Source of the DNA: SIG603 sp964369225
GTDB lineage: Bacteria > Bacillota > Clostridia > Oscillospirales > Acutalibacteraceae
Length of the DNA stretch: 64,000 nucleotides
Assembly (NCBI GenBank): GCA_964369225.1
Contig: CAYJER010000005.1
Span: 1 to 64,000, forward strand
Reading direction: 5' to 3'
Positions within the stretch are counted from its first letter, which is position 1; each line of letters opens with the position of its first letter. Below are positions 19,315 through 27,761 of this stretch, one piece after another. The notes beneath the pieces are model-generated. The model searched no databases. It had not been told where the DNA came from and worked only from the letters and a program-made list of their open reading frames with translations. A program made the translations under genes and the position numbers.

Positions 19315-19504
19315 TGTAGGGGCGACCTTTGGTCGTCTTAAGGTTTGCAATAACTTCTAGTTTCGGGCGGTCACACAGGACCGCCCCTACTATTTTGTAA
19401 ACTTCAAAGCTTAATATTTTAACCATGTAGGGGACGGGTTTTCCGTCCCGAAAAACTAGCGGTTTTAGCTAAATTCCCACGGGACGGAAAACCCGTCCCC
19501 TACA
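19315..19504. repeat. REP/BIME-like repeat block C, two units
   Basis: Unit 1, at 19315-19390, starts TGTAGGGGCGACC and ends GACCGCCCCTAC; its left and right hairpins are of different type. Unit 2, at 19426-19504 (79 bp), starts TGTAGGGGACGGGTTTTCC and ends with the matching inverted arm. A conserved spacer of the GCAATAACTTCTAGTTT type lies between the arms. The whole gap between parC and the recombinase stop is occupied by these units. Confidence 0.85.
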
Positions 19505-19507
19505 TGC

Positions 19508-21073
19508 TTAATTTTCTAGTATACACTTACTAAAAACTCCTACAACCACAAAAAAACCTACGACATTAAGCCGTAGGTTTTTAATTAAATAAAGAAATAT
19601 TGGTGGAGCACCAGCCTTCAAATCCGAAACATTTTCCATATCACTTAATGATAGTGTCTGCAATCCCTCTTTATAATTAAATGTAAAAGCAATTTTATCA
19701 TCATAAAGATAAATGCTATTAACAAAGCTATCAATTAACCTCTGCTTTTGTTCATAGTGCGAAACATCTGTATTTCTAAACTTTTCTAGCCAAAATTGTA
19801 TTTGCTCTTTTGTGAGCATTGGCTTTTGCATTTCTTCATTGATTAGTAAAACTTCAAGCTCGCTTTTTCGGTTTTCTAATTCTTCTAATCTTTGCTTGGT
19901 AGAAGAAGTTAGCACACCTGCTTGTATAGCATTGAGCATATTTTCTACCCCACGATTAACTTCATCAATCTGTTTTTTAAGAAGTGGCAAGGTAGTATTT
20001 TCTTTTTTCTGCAAATCAAAGAGCATATCTGTGAGTTTTAAAATAACTGTATCGTCCATAAGCATATCCATTGTCTTTTTAACAACAATATCCTCAATCC
20101 ACGCTTTGCGAACAGATTTTTTATCACAAGTTTTTCGCCTTTTTGCATTGCCACATTTGTAATACTGATGAAATGCACCATGTCTACCAGTGCCACTTTC
20201 ACCAATCATAAACGAACCACACTTGCCACAAAATAATTTAGTGGTAAGGAGATAAAATTCTTCTTTAGCTTTTGCTCTTGCAGGAGCTTTTTTGTTTTTC
20301 GCTAATCGCTCCCCCACTCTCTCAAATAATTCAATAGGCACAATTTGTGGTATGCCATTTTCGTGTAATACATCACAATATTTGTATTCACCAATATATC
20401 TACGATTTTTCAAAAGTCGTTTTGCAACATCGAATTTCACTGGTTGATTATTGCGATTTGTGATACCATTTGCATTAAGGTAATCAATAATGTCTTTAAT
20501 ATTTCCACCCTCTGAATATCGTTTAAAGGCTTCTAAAACTACTGGTGCAGTTAGTGGGTCAATCTGAAAATGTTGCTCATCATCAATGGTATAACCTAAA
20601 GGCACACCACCACCATTATATTTACACTTTAGTGCATTTTCTGTAAGTCCTCTAGTGATTTTTTCTGATAACTCAACGGAATAAAACTCGGCATAACCCT
20701 CAAGCAAACTTTCAAGTAATATACCTGTGCTGTCATCTGAAATTCTTTCGGTAACCGATAAAACTTTGACACCATTCTTACGTAAAATAGCTTTGTTGTG
20801 AGCAGAGTCGTAGCGATTTCTAGCGAACCTATCAAGTTTCCAAACAAGCACAACATCAAATAATTGTTTGTTGCTATCTCTAATCATTCGCTGAAATTCT
20901 GGACGATTATCAGTCTTAGCTGACATAGCTCTATCGATATAAGTAGTTAAAATTGTAATGCCATTTTTCTCAGCATACTCTTTACATTCTCGAAGTTGCC
21001 CCTCAATACTTTCTTCTCTTTGGTTGTCCGAGCTGTAACGTGCATATATAACACCCTTGATAGTATTCACCAC
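19508..21073 (-). CDS. Large serine recombinase (site-specific integrase)
   Basis: A 521-aa serine recombinase. The resolvase/invertase catalytic domain is at the N-terminus, with the active serine in I-Y-A-R-Y-S-S-D-N near residue 14 and the arginines of D-R-F-A-R-N-R. The recombinase domain and a zinc ribbon with C-G-K-C near residue 270 follow, then a coiled-coil tail. The last 28 residues (after G-A-P-P) are translated from chromosomal DNA beyond the attachment core and read straight through a terminator hairpin, so the native C-terminus in the excised circle would differ. It is the last gene of the unit XRE, zinc-ribbon protein, recombinase. The start is probably GTG at 21073. Confidence 0.95.
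   Translation of the reverse strand: MVNTIKGVIYARYSSDNQREESIEGQLRECKEYAEKNGITILTTYIDRAMSAKTDNRPEFQRMIRDSNKQLFDVVLVWKLDRFARNRYDSAHNKAILRKNGVKVLSVTERISDDSTGILLESLLEGYAEFYSVELSEKITRGLTENALKCKYNGGGVPLGYTIDDEQHFQIDPLTAPVVLEAFKRYSEGGNIKDIIDYLNANGITNRNNQPVKFDVAKRLLKNRRYIGEYKYCDVLHENGIPQIVPIELFERVGERLAKNKKAPARAKAKEEFYLLTTKLFCGKCGSFMIGESGTGRHGAFHQYYKCGNAKRRKTCDKKSVRKAWIEDIVVKKTMDMLMDDTVILKLTDMLFDLQKKENTTLPLLKKQIDEVNRGVENMLNAIQAGVLTSSTKQRLEELENRKSELEVLLINEEMQKPMLTKEQIQFWLEKFRNTDVSHYEQKQRLIDSFVNSIYLYDDKIAFTFNYKEGLQTLSLSDMENVSDLKAGAPPIFLYLIKNLRLNVVGFFVVVGVFSKCILEN
19552..19582 (-). terminator. Terminator hairpin inside the recombinase 3' end (probably native to tRNA-Ala)
   Basis: AAAAACCTACG at 19552-19562 pairs with CGTAGGTTTTT at 19572-19582, an 11-bp stem followed on the minus strand by a T run. 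It lies outside the inferred attachment core. Before integration it would have stood about 20 nt beyond the 3' end of tRNA-Ala as that gene's terminator. The recombinase ORF now runs through it. Confidence 0.65.
19600..19608. other. Putative left attachment core
   Basis: TTGGTGGAG, identical to 28183-28191. It lies within the recombinase codons for G-A-P-P, exactly where the chromosomal terminator sequence begins. Confidence 0.6.
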
Positions 21074-21095
21074 CCTTTCGAATTGATTTAGTTTG

Positions 21096-21638
21096 CTAAA
21101 ACATATTACTTTTATTGATTAAATAATAGTTCATATCACTCAGAACGTCTTCAAACTGTTCATAGTTCGTGATAGTGAATTTTAAAATATCTTGCACATT
21201 GCAAGGCAGGATTAATGTTGGATTGTTGCATACAGGACATAGAGCAGAATTGTTGTTATCTTTTTTAATTCTATTTGAAACATCGAAAACTTCAATACAG
21301 TTATAACAACCACATATTTTACTTTTCTCAAAATCTAATTTATTATTAATACAAGTATGTTTTAATTTTTTATATATTGTTTTTATCTCAGAAAACTCTT
21401 TTTTTCTTGAAATCTCAACTGCACAAATAATGTTTTTTTCTTTTTTGAAATCTTCTCTCGTTATACTGCCACTATCTCTAAGTGCTTTAAGAGCATTCCA
21501 TTTCTCGTTTCTAATATTTATCCGTTCCTGTTCTTCTTCGTTTTCAATGTACGCCATATCAAACTTATCCATACCACAGGAAATAGCATCAAGCCTTTCA
21601 TCGGCAGATAGTTCCCATAGGAAATCCCAGTCACTCAT
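21096..21638 (-). CDS. Zinc-ribbon protein of the mobile element
   Basis: A 180-aa soluble protein without a recognised function. The N-terminal half is acidic and helical. The C-terminal half has a four-cysteine ribbon, C-G-C-Y-N-C-I-E-V-F and C-P-V-C-N-N-P, as in small cytoplasmic proteins that often accompany accessory DNA. It sits 22 nt upstream of the recombinase and 24 nt downstream of the XRE gene, apparently in one operon. A role in recombination directionality or regulation is possible but unsupported. Confidence 0.6.
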   Translation of the reverse strand: MSDWDFLWELSADERLDAISCGMDKFDMAYIENEEEQERINIRNEKWNALKALRDSGSITREDFKKEKNIICAVEISRKKEFSEIKTIYKKLKHTCINNKLDFEKSKICGCYNCIEVFDVSNRIKKDNNNSALCPVCNNPTLILPCNVQDILKFTITNYEQFEDVLSDMNYYLINKSNMF

Positions 21639-21662
21639 TTTTGTACCTGCTTTCTATTATTT

Positions 21663-22016
21663 TCATTCTTTTTTCTCTAACATTTCAAATAAAGTTTGCT
21701 TCAATCTATCATTCATAGCCGAGTTTGGGTCGAAGCACATTTCAATAAATTCTTTAAGCTCTGGGTGACTTTTTTCGAGTTTTGGTTTGCACTCAAATTC
21801 CGCACCTTTCGGATTTTCTGTTCTTCCATAAATGTAGTCAAGCGATACATCAAAGAACTCTGCATACTTCAAAAGTGTTTCACAAGATGGCTCACTTTGT
21901 TCATTTTCATAACGATTAACTGCACCGATTTTTATACCTAAAGCTTCTGCCATTTTCGTTTGTGATAGATTTATTTTACTTCTTAACTCTCGTAATCTCT
22001 GTGCTACAATTTCCAT
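21663..22016 (-). CDS. XRE-family transcriptional regulator
   Basis: A 117-aa repressor-like protein. The helix-turn-helix lies at about residues 8-62 (L-R-S-K-I-N-L-S-Q-T-K-M-A-E-A-L-G...A-V-N-R-Y-E-N) and ends in the common S-L-D-Y-I-Y-G-R-T segment. It is the first gene of the unit that runs into the zinc-ribbon protein and recombinase. Its promoter overlaps a perfect inverted repeat, which suggests autorepression and control of recombinase expression. Confidence 0.9.
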   Translation of the reverse strand: MEIVAQRLRELRSKINLSQTKMAEALGIKIGAVNRYENEQSEPSCETLLKYAEFFDVSLDYIYGRTENPKGAEFECKPKLEKSHPELKEFIEMCFDPNSAMNDRLKQTLFEMLEKKE

Positions 22017-22048
22017 TTCATCACCTCTCGTTGCTTTGATTTTCTATT

Positions 22049-22081
22049 TATAATTTTAGCACAAATTATAAAACTTGTCAA
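22049..22081 (-). promoter_or_regulatory. Promoter with overlapping operator-like palindrome (XRE-recombinase unit)
   Basis: On the minus strand, TTGACA at 22081-22076, a 17-nt spacer and TAAAAT at 22058-22053. A perfect 8-bp inverted repeat TATAATTT-6-AAATTATA occupies 22049-22070, over the -10 and spacer. This is a natural site for binding by the XRE protein it precedes. Confidence 0.65.
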
Positions 22082-22105
22082 TCAAAAAACAAGAAAGATA
22101 AAACA

Positions 22106-22167
22106 CAAAAAACGAGAAAATTTATCTCGAAATTTTCATAAGAGATAAAATTTTCTCGTAATTTTTT
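22106..22167. terminator. Long bidirectional terminator hairpin
   Basis: The arm at 22112-22128 (ACGAGAAAATTTATCTC) pairs with 22142-22159 (GAGATAAAATTTTCTCGT) with one bulge. T runs follow on both strands. It can end the mcrB-mcrC-sduA transcript and insulate the XRE promoter. Confidence 0.7.
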
Positions 22168-22168
22168 A

Positions 22169-22328
22169 GCACTGTTTCAGTGCGTGGCTTCCACAATTTA
22201 TTGTGGGGTTTTAGGGTTTGGGATGCGTCCCAACAAGCGAGCAAGTAGGTGTGTGGGTGACCACACGCCCTGCTTGCTCGGCAAGAGTGTGTAGCCACTT
22301 GCCCTGCTTGCTAAGTTTGCAAGTCAAA
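22169..22328. ncRNA. Chain of hairpins in non-coding DNA (structured RNA or transfer-origin candidate)
   Basis: This gene-free block is markedly richer in G+C than its surroundings. Consecutive inverted repeats are: GCACTG/CAGTGC at 22169-22183, CCACAAT/ATTGTGG at 22191-22206, GGGATGCGTCCC at 22220-22231, CGAGCAAG/CTTGCTCG at 22238-22280 enclosing GTGTGG-GTGA-CCACAC at 22251-22266, and GGCAAG/CTTGCC at 22280-22303. GCCCTGCTTGCT occurs twice. It begins right after the sduA stop. Function is unknown: a 3'-UTR structure, a small RNA, or an oriT-like region are all possible. Confidence 0.4.
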
Positions 22329-23519
22329 TTAAAGCTCTAAGGCAAGAAGCATATTTTTAAGACGTTTTAGTAAGTCATCGTATGTAATGATATCAACAAT
22401 ATTTTTATATTGTCGTTTTATAATTTCAAAATCATATTTTTGATTTTCTGTCAAATCATCGCTTCTGCCCATAATAAGAAACCCTTGTGGATTCATAACG
22501 CGGATAGGTGTATCCATTTTCATTTCTTTAGATAAAGATTTTTCCAAATTTTCTTTTGGTTTACATTCAGTGTTTAAAATGTAAAGATATTTTTCAATTT
22601 GTACTATTGCACCTGTTAAATCTCTATCTGGAACATGGTTATTCCTATATTCTCCATTAGTCAATAATTTTATTTTGTTTGGTTTTTTTATTTCAAGTAT
22701 ATCAACGAAGCCATTTACATCAACAATGATAAAATCAGGTTTTTTATTGTGTCTACCATCATCACCTACATTGCATTCTCGCCTTGAAAAAATATATTTT
22801 GGAAAAACAATTCTTATTATATCGTTAATGAATTCTTGCCAATCCTTCTCTGTGTAAACATCACAATTTGCAAGCATATTTTCGAACTTATCTAAGGTAA
22901 CAGTTAAAATTTCTTTTTGTAAAGGCTTGATATCGGTATAGAGGGTAGCGTGCGAATGTGGAGTTTTTTTATCAATATACCTATTGAATTCTATCTCTAA
23001 ATTTCCTAAACCATCAAAGAAATTTCTAAGTATATTAGATATTCTCACATTGGCATATTTTTTCAATTCATAGGTGTTAGGGAACGTGCTTATCATTGAC
23101 ATAAACTCATTGATTGGTAGATTTACTTTCTTATCATCTACATTTCCAATATAAATATCTTCACTTACAAGATTGTTAATTTTACGCATAATAGATATGC
23201 GTTCTTGAGCTACAAACATTTTTATAATAATTTTAATATCTTTGTGAATATAAACGTCATTGTTTGTACTTAAGATTTCTTTTGAAAACAAGTAATATTC
23301 TCCAATTAGAGTGGCAACTTTAAATCTTAATGTATCCTCATATTCGTTCATTAGTTCTTCAGATAAATCTTCAACCAAATCGCTTTCGCTAAAACAAAAG
23401 CAATACTTTACATTGAAATATCCATCCTCTGCTATTTTTTGACGAATGCCGTCACACCCATTAAATGGACTATATTGCAATAATAAAGTATTTTCGTTTT
23501 TTATAAATTCAATACTCAT
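22329..23519 (-). CDS. sduA: Shedu-type defence nuclease (DUF4263, SduA-like)
   Basis: A 396-aa protein with a C-terminal PD-(D/E)xK nuclease of the Shedu/DUF4263 family. The visible core is P-D-F at 261-263 with D262, then L-E-I-K-K-P with E276 and K278, Q307 and Y311 in V-Q-I-E-K-Y, and the family's late motif G-R-S-D-D-L-T near 351, ending I-T-Y-D-D-L-L. The N-terminal 200 residues are a helical sensor-like region that I do not recognise. Shedu normally acts as a one-gene anti-phage nuclease. Here the gene starts 1 nt after mcrC, and its ribosome site (GAGGAG) lies inside mcrC's last codons, so it is translationally tied to the McrBC genes. Confidence 0.82.
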   Translation of the reverse strand: MSIEFIKNENTLLLQYSPFNGCDGIRQKIAEDGYFNVKYCFCFSESDLVEDLSEELMNEYEDTLRFKVATLIGEYYLFSKEILSTNNDVYIHKDIKIIIKMFVAQERISIMRKINNLVSEDIYIGNVDDKKVNLPINEFMSMISTFPNTYELKKYANVRISNILRNFFDGLGNLEIEFNRYIDKKTPHSHATLYTDIKPLQKEILTVTLDKFENMLANCDVYTEKDWQEFINDIIRIVFPKYIFSRRECNVGDDGRHNKKPDFIIVDVNGFVDILEIKKPNKIKLLTNGEYRNNHVPDRDLTGAIVQIEKYLYILNTECKPKENLEKSLSKEMKMDTPIRVMNPQGFLIMGRSDDLTENQKYDFEIIKRQYKNIVDIITYDDLLKRLKNMLLALEL

Positions 23520-23520
23520 C

Positions 23521-24579
23521 TCATTCTCCTCTTGAAAACAATCGCTTAACTAGAACTTTTAACTGATTTTCAATCTCTAAAAAATCTCTGTTTAAATCCA
23601 AACTCCTAATCTCAATCCGATTACCACCCATACTAAACTTTGCGTCTGGTGTAACTTCTTCGTCAGTTTTTGCATACAAAAGCATACCACTTACATTACC
23701 TTTGTTATCCATATCCTTATTCTTCACATAAGTGAAAATTTGATAAAGATTGTGTGAGTGAAAAGTTTGCTTATTGCCGAACTGACTTGTTGCCATACTT
23801 CTTGAATAATATTTTGCGTCGATAATAAGTGTGTGTATTCCGTTAGAAATCATAATATCTGACTGCATTTTAGGCAAGAACGAAACATATTCATTATCGC
23901 TTTCAATATCCCACTCTATTTGCGAAGAAGACACTTTAAATTCTGGAAAATGTTTTTTATAATACTCTAAAATGAATTTTTCATATAGCCTTGACATTCT
24001 CTGTTCATCGAGGAATTTTTGCATTTTCATATCGCCATTTGCATCTTTTTGTAGCAGTCCTTTTATAACTAAATAGCAAATAGAAGTAAGCATTTGATAG
24101 CTTTGATTATTACGATTAAAACGAATATTCCAGTCAATAGTATATGGATTTAAAGTATCTACATCTTTGAAGTACATCATCAAGTTTTTAAGGTCTTTTT
24201 TCACTTGTGTTTTGATTTTTTCTCGAAGCAATATGTTAACAGTTGTCTTTATAATCTGATTAAGTTTAGTATTAACTGAAAATTCATCATAGCTACAAAC
24301 AAGCTGTTTTCGGAGCATAGTTTGTCCTTTGATTGAATGTGCAATATCAATTTTCTCACGCAAAGTAGCGAGTGGCTCAGTAATTGGAATATACTCTTTC
24401 CCAAGCCCTCTTTTAACTTGAAGTGCAATACCTTTAGCTAAAATTGCTGACAGTAAATCGGCTGTATTTTCAAAATCTTCACTCGCTAATTTCTCATATC
24501 CATCATTTTTTAGAACAGAAAAAGCATAGGCAAGCATATAGTAAATATTTTGAATTCTTATTCCGTTTTCGGTAATCAT
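23521..24579 (-). CDS. mcrC: McrC-like nuclease subunit of a McrBC restriction system
   Basis: A 352-aa McrC family protein (PF10117 type). McrC is the endonuclease partner of the McrB GTPase in modification-dependent restriction. The C-terminal PD-(D/E)xK core shows R-L-Y-E-K-F-I with E200, Q-S-D-I-M-I with D241 and I-I-D-A-K-Y-Y with D254 and K256. It begins in a 4-nt ATGA overlap with mcrB and is followed 1 nt later by sduA. No frame damage was seen. Confidence 0.9.
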   Translation of the reverse strand: MITENGIRIQNIYYMLAYAFSVLKNDGYEKLASEDFENTADLLSAILAKGIALQVKRGLGKEYIPITEPLATLREKIDIAHSIKGQTMLRKQLVCSYDEFSVNTKLNQIIKTTVNILLREKIKTQVKKDLKNLMMYFKDVDTLNPYTIDWNIRFNRNNQSYQMLTSICYLVIKGLLQKDANGDMKMQKFLDEQRMSRLYEKFILEYYKKHFPEFKVSSSQIEWDIESDNEYVSFLPKMQSDIMISNGIHTLIIDAKYYSRSMATSQFGNKQTFHSHNLYQIFTYVKNKDMDNKGNVSGMLLYAKTDEEVTPDAKFSMGGNRIEIRSLDLNRDFLEIENQLKVLVKRLFSRGE

Positions 24580-26993
24580 ACTATCGCCCCTCGAAGTTTA
24601 GCTGTCCATTCCTCAACCCTACTGTTTTCATCGAACCAATATTCTTGCAACAGTGGTACTATTTCATAATTTACAACTGTTTGAAGCCAAGCATCATCTA
24701 TCACATCGTTTTCACTGCTTATAAAATAGCTGTGTCCTATTCTGAACCCACCACCTAAACTAACATCATCTTTTATTACATTATTAAGTTGTTTAATAAC
24801 TTCAATTAGCTTATCAAACTTAGGATTTGAAATGTTTTCTTGATAGTTTTTAAATCCGTCACTATTAAATGCTGGCTCTATTTCGAAAAACGCAAAACGA
24901 CGACGAAGTGCATAATCAAGCATAGCAAGGCTTCTGTCAGCTGTATTCATCATACCGATAATATGTACATTTGACGGAATATAAAACTGCTCATCAGCAT
25001 AAAGAAGTCGCATAGAATTACGCTCATCACGCTTATCGTGTTCGATTAACATAAACAATTCACCAAAGATTTTGGATAAATTACCACGATTTATTTCATC
25101 AATAATGAAGAAATAATCTCTCTCATTATCGTCCTGAGCTTCTTTACAGAACTTATAAAATGCACCATAATGAAGCTTAAATCCACTATTATCTGGACGA
25201 TAACCCATTATAAAATCTTCATAAGCATAGCTTTGATGAAATTGTATCATCTCTACTCGGCTTGTATCACGCTCACCCATAATTGAATATGCAAGTCTTT
25301 TAGCAGCATAAGTTTTACCCACACCTGGAGCACCTTGTAAAATGATATTTTTCTTTCTGCTTAAAAGAGTAGTCAATGTTTCATAGTTTTCTTCGCTCAT
25401 ATATACTTGGGATAGGAAATTTTCTTTAGTATAAGGTAGGTATACAGTCACTTCATCATCTTCAATTATTTCACCATCATTAGTAAATAGAGTTTCTAAT
25501 TTTTCTACATATTCAGTATATTGTGTAATATCTGTAAGTGTTTTTTGTACTGCCTGTCCTGGGTGTTCCCATTCACCTTTATGCGTCCAGTCAATTTTTC
25601 TAGTATGCTTATATTCATTTCGTGTTTCATCATAAATATACTCAGATGTCACAATTCCTCTGCCTAAAACAGTTGAATAACCTCGCTTAACAATAACAAC
25701 ATCACCAACATTCATTGAGTTTGCAAACTGCCATGATGCTAATGAGTCGTTTTTAAATGATTTTTCTTCACCTGATAGATTACGCATAGTAGTAATTATT
25801 TCTTCTCGTGAACTGTAATCTTCTAAATCACCTAAATCATCCCAACCTATACCCATTATTTTATCTTGATAGAATTCATCCCAAAGCCTTGCTTGTTCAC
25901 CAGGTGAGTATAGCCAATAACGTTTTTTTGAAATTGACTCATCATTAAATACTTTATCTGAATTATAACTCAAAAGAAATTTGTCAATTATATCTTTCAA
26001 TTCCTCTTTTGAAGTTTCTTTATAATTAGTATAGATATCATAAAGATTTTTGTTTTTCTTCTCAATAGTTTGTTGATAATAACCTTTTCTACCATTATCA
26101 AAATAAGGGTCAAATGTGTCCTTATATTGTTTTAGAGTGTTGTATTTAATACCACTTACTTCAGATGCTTTTTTCATATCATTGCTACAATTAGTTTTAT
26201 ATTCTTCATCAGAACTATGTAATCTTGCGTAATATAAGCACACTAGCGTAGCGAGGGTCTTATTAGATTCAGTAACACCGTTACTCCAAGCAAAGTGTGA
26301 CATTTCTGGAAATGACGAAAATGGGTATTGTCCACTTTTAAATAGCACTTGGCATTGATTGCACATGGATATATATTCCTCACCTGTTGGAACAAAGCCT
26401 TTTACTATTTTTGGAAAAATGTCTACAACGCTTTTCATGTCATTATCTTCGTTATTTAAGAATGCTCTATTTTGTCCATCTAGGTTTAGAAATTTATAAG
26501 GACGCATCCAGAAGAGTCCCATAGTGATTGTTGCTAACCCATTGCCTTTAGCATTCACTGCATTTTCAAATGAAGAAAATAATTCTTCATTAGCTACGCC
26601 TGTATTTGCAAAGATAATTGCTTGTTGAAATAATTCCCATATTTCCGATGTCCCACCAAAGAACGCATTTTGGTTATTCATAGTTGGTATACCATCAAAT
26701 TCAGTAGGAACTTTAGACTTAAGATTAAATTGTTCCACATATAAATTTGCTATTTCAGTCCTATTCTCAGGCTTCAAAGCGCGACTGAATGTGGCAAAAA
26801 TACTAAAAGGATCAATACAGTAATTTCTATCGCTCCACCAATCATCACGCTCAAAATGCAAATATTCGAGCTTTGTATGTTTTGAAACAAGATTCTTCAT
26901 TATTTCAAATAGTTCATTTCTCTTATCTTTATATTCTAATAGTTTATCTGCCAATTCTTCGTAAAATGGTATCCAGTCAAATTTGTTTTCCAT
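24576..26993 (-). CDS. mcrB: McrB-like AAA+ GTPase with EVE-like domain
   Basis: An 805-aa motor and recognition subunit. Residues 1-340 are a helical region of unknown type. Residues about 358-500 resemble an EVE/PUA-like modified-base reader (Y-W-L-Y-S-P-G-E...G-I-G-W-D-D-L-G-D-L). Residues 545-720 form the McrB AAA+ GTPase, with Walker A G-A-P-G-V-G-K-T at 554-561, Walker B F-F-I-I-D-E-I-N-R-G-N from 628 and the McrB signature M-N-T-A-D-R-S at 682-688. A GAGGAATT ribosome site precedes ATG 26993. It follows the XRE gene by 30 nt and overlaps mcrC by 4 nt. Confidence 0.93.
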   Translation of the reverse strand: MENKFDWIPFYEELADKLLEYKDKRNELFEIMKNLVSKHTKLEYLHFERDDWWSDRNYCIDPFSIFATFSRALKPENRTEIANLYVEQFNLKSKVPTEFDGIPTMNNQNAFFGGTSEIWELFQQAIIFANTGVANEELFSSFENAVNAKGNGLATITMGLFWMRPYKFLNLDGQNRAFLNNEDNDMKSVVDIFPKIVKGFVPTGEEYISMCNQCQVLFKSGQYPFSSFPEMSHFAWSNGVTESNKTLATLVCLYYARLHSSDEEYKTNCSNDMKKASEVSGIKYNTLKQYKDTFDPYFDNGRKGYYQQTIEKKNKNLYDIYTNYKETSKEELKDIIDKFLLSYNSDKVFNDESISKKRYWLYSPGEQARLWDEFYQDKIMGIGWDDLGDLEDYSSREEIITTMRNLSGEEKSFKNDSLASWQFANSMNVGDVVIVKRGYSTVLGRGIVTSEYIYDETRNEYKHTRKIDWTHKGEWEHPGQAVQKTLTDITQYTEYVEKLETLFTNDGEIIEDDEVTVYLPYTKENFLSQVYMSEENYETLTTLLSRKKNIILQGAPGVGKTYAAKRLAYSIMGERDTSRVEMIQFHQSYAYEDFIMGYRPDNSGFKLHYGAFYKFCKEAQDDNERDYFFIIDEINRGNLSKIFGELFMLIEHDKRDERNSMRLLYADEQFYIPSNVHIIGMMNTADRSLAMLDYALRRRFAFFEIEPAFNSDGFKNYQENISNPKFDKLIEVIKQLNNVIKDDVSLGGGFRIGHSYFISSENDVIDDAWLQTVVNYEIVPLLQEYWFDENSRVEEWTAKLRGAIV

Positions 26994-27023
26994 TATAATT
27001 CCTCCTAAATTTTATATTATTTA

Positions 27024-27695
27024 TTAAATTACTTCTTTCAAACTCCTAAAATACCTCTCCATCTCCCTAATTGCATTATCCATCTGAACATTAGCGATAA
27101 CATCATTTTCAACTGCAAAATACCCATGTTTATTAAGCAGTTCTTTAGCTTTTTCAATCTCGTGGGCATTATTTACCCTTAAAAACTCTCGTTGCTCATT
27201 ATGACTCAACTTGTTCATAAACTCGGCAAATAGGCTGTGTTTAACCTTTTCTAGCATATAATCAAAGCTAATACTTTTGATAAAATCATCAATAATCGCA
27301 GTATCTCGCTGAAAACTTAGCTTTGTATTACCATTTTCTTCTGAAACTTGCTTGTAATGGATTAGTTTATCAATCGTTTCTTCGGACAAACCAAGTTGTT
27401 CGGCTATATTTTCATATTCGGTTTTGCGTGTATCAGAGTTTCCTAGCAGAAAATCCACCGAAACATCGTAAAAATCAGCAAATGCAACTAAATATTCGAT
27501 GCTCATACTACTTGTTCGCCCAAAAAGTGGGTGGTCTGGGTCGGAAATTTCGTAATTTTTCAAATTAGTGTGGCTGATATACACTTCTTTTTCAGCTAAA
27601 GCCTTTGAAAGTTCAAGAAATGTTAGTTTTCGTTCTTTTCTAAGCTCCATCAAGCGTTTTTTAGTGAGATATGCTCGTTCTTCGTTGTATTGCAA
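27024..27695 (-). CDS. XRE-family regulator leading the defence operon
   Basis: A 223-aa protein with an N-terminal helix-turn-helix (about residues 12-85: M-E-L-R-K-E-R-K-L-T-F-L-E-L-S-K...F-Y-D-V-S-V-D-F-L-L-G-N) and a helical C-terminal domain of unknown ligand. It starts with TTG at 27695, 8 nt after a GGAGG site. It is the first gene of the transcript that continues into mcrB, mcrC and sduA, so it is the obvious candidate controller of that operon. Confidence 0.88.
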   Translation of the reverse strand: MQYNEERAYLTKKRLMELRKERKLTFLELSKALAEKEVYISHTNLKNYEISDPDHPLFGRTSSMSIEYLVAFADFYDVSVDFLLGNSDTRKTEYENIAEQLGLSEETIDKLIHYKQVSEENGNTKLSFQRDTAIIDDFIKSISFDYMLEKVKHSLFAEFMNKLSHNEQREFLRVNNAHEIEKAKELLNKHGYFAVENDVIANVQMDNAIREMERYFRSLKEVI

Positions 27696-27731
27696 TAAAA
27701 TCGCCTCCTATCGCAGTTTTATACTATCCAT

Positions 27732-27761
27732 ATTATAAACTTTTTGAATGGTATTTGTCAA
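27732..27761 (-). promoter_or_regulatory. Promoter of the XRE-mcrB-mcrC-sduA operon
   Basis: On the minus strand, consensus TTGACA at 27761-27756, an 18-nt spacer and consensus TATAAT at 27737-27732. A TTTATA...TATAAA inverted repeat lies over the -10 region and could be an operator. Confidence 0.7.

Noticed and set aside
19426..19504. Repeated palindromic units that might be read as a CRISPR array
   Set aside because: The units are dispersed, not regularly spaced, and the gaps are not spacer-like unique sequences of even length; no cas genes are present.
19600..19625. A possible tRNA 3' fragment at the left attachment site (TGGTGGAG followed by TTCAAATCCG)
   Set aside because: Beyond the shared 9-bp core there is no tRNA arm structure; the following bases are recombinase codons.
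19508..21073. Recombinase as a frameshifted or decayed gene because of its odd C-terminal tail
   Set aside because: The catalytic and zinc-ribbon parts are intact and in frame; the tail is explained by reading across the attachment core into host DNA.
22169..22328. The hairpin chain as a coding remnant of a relaxase or other gene
   Set aside because: No open frame of useful length crosses it and the sequence is dominated by inverted repeats.
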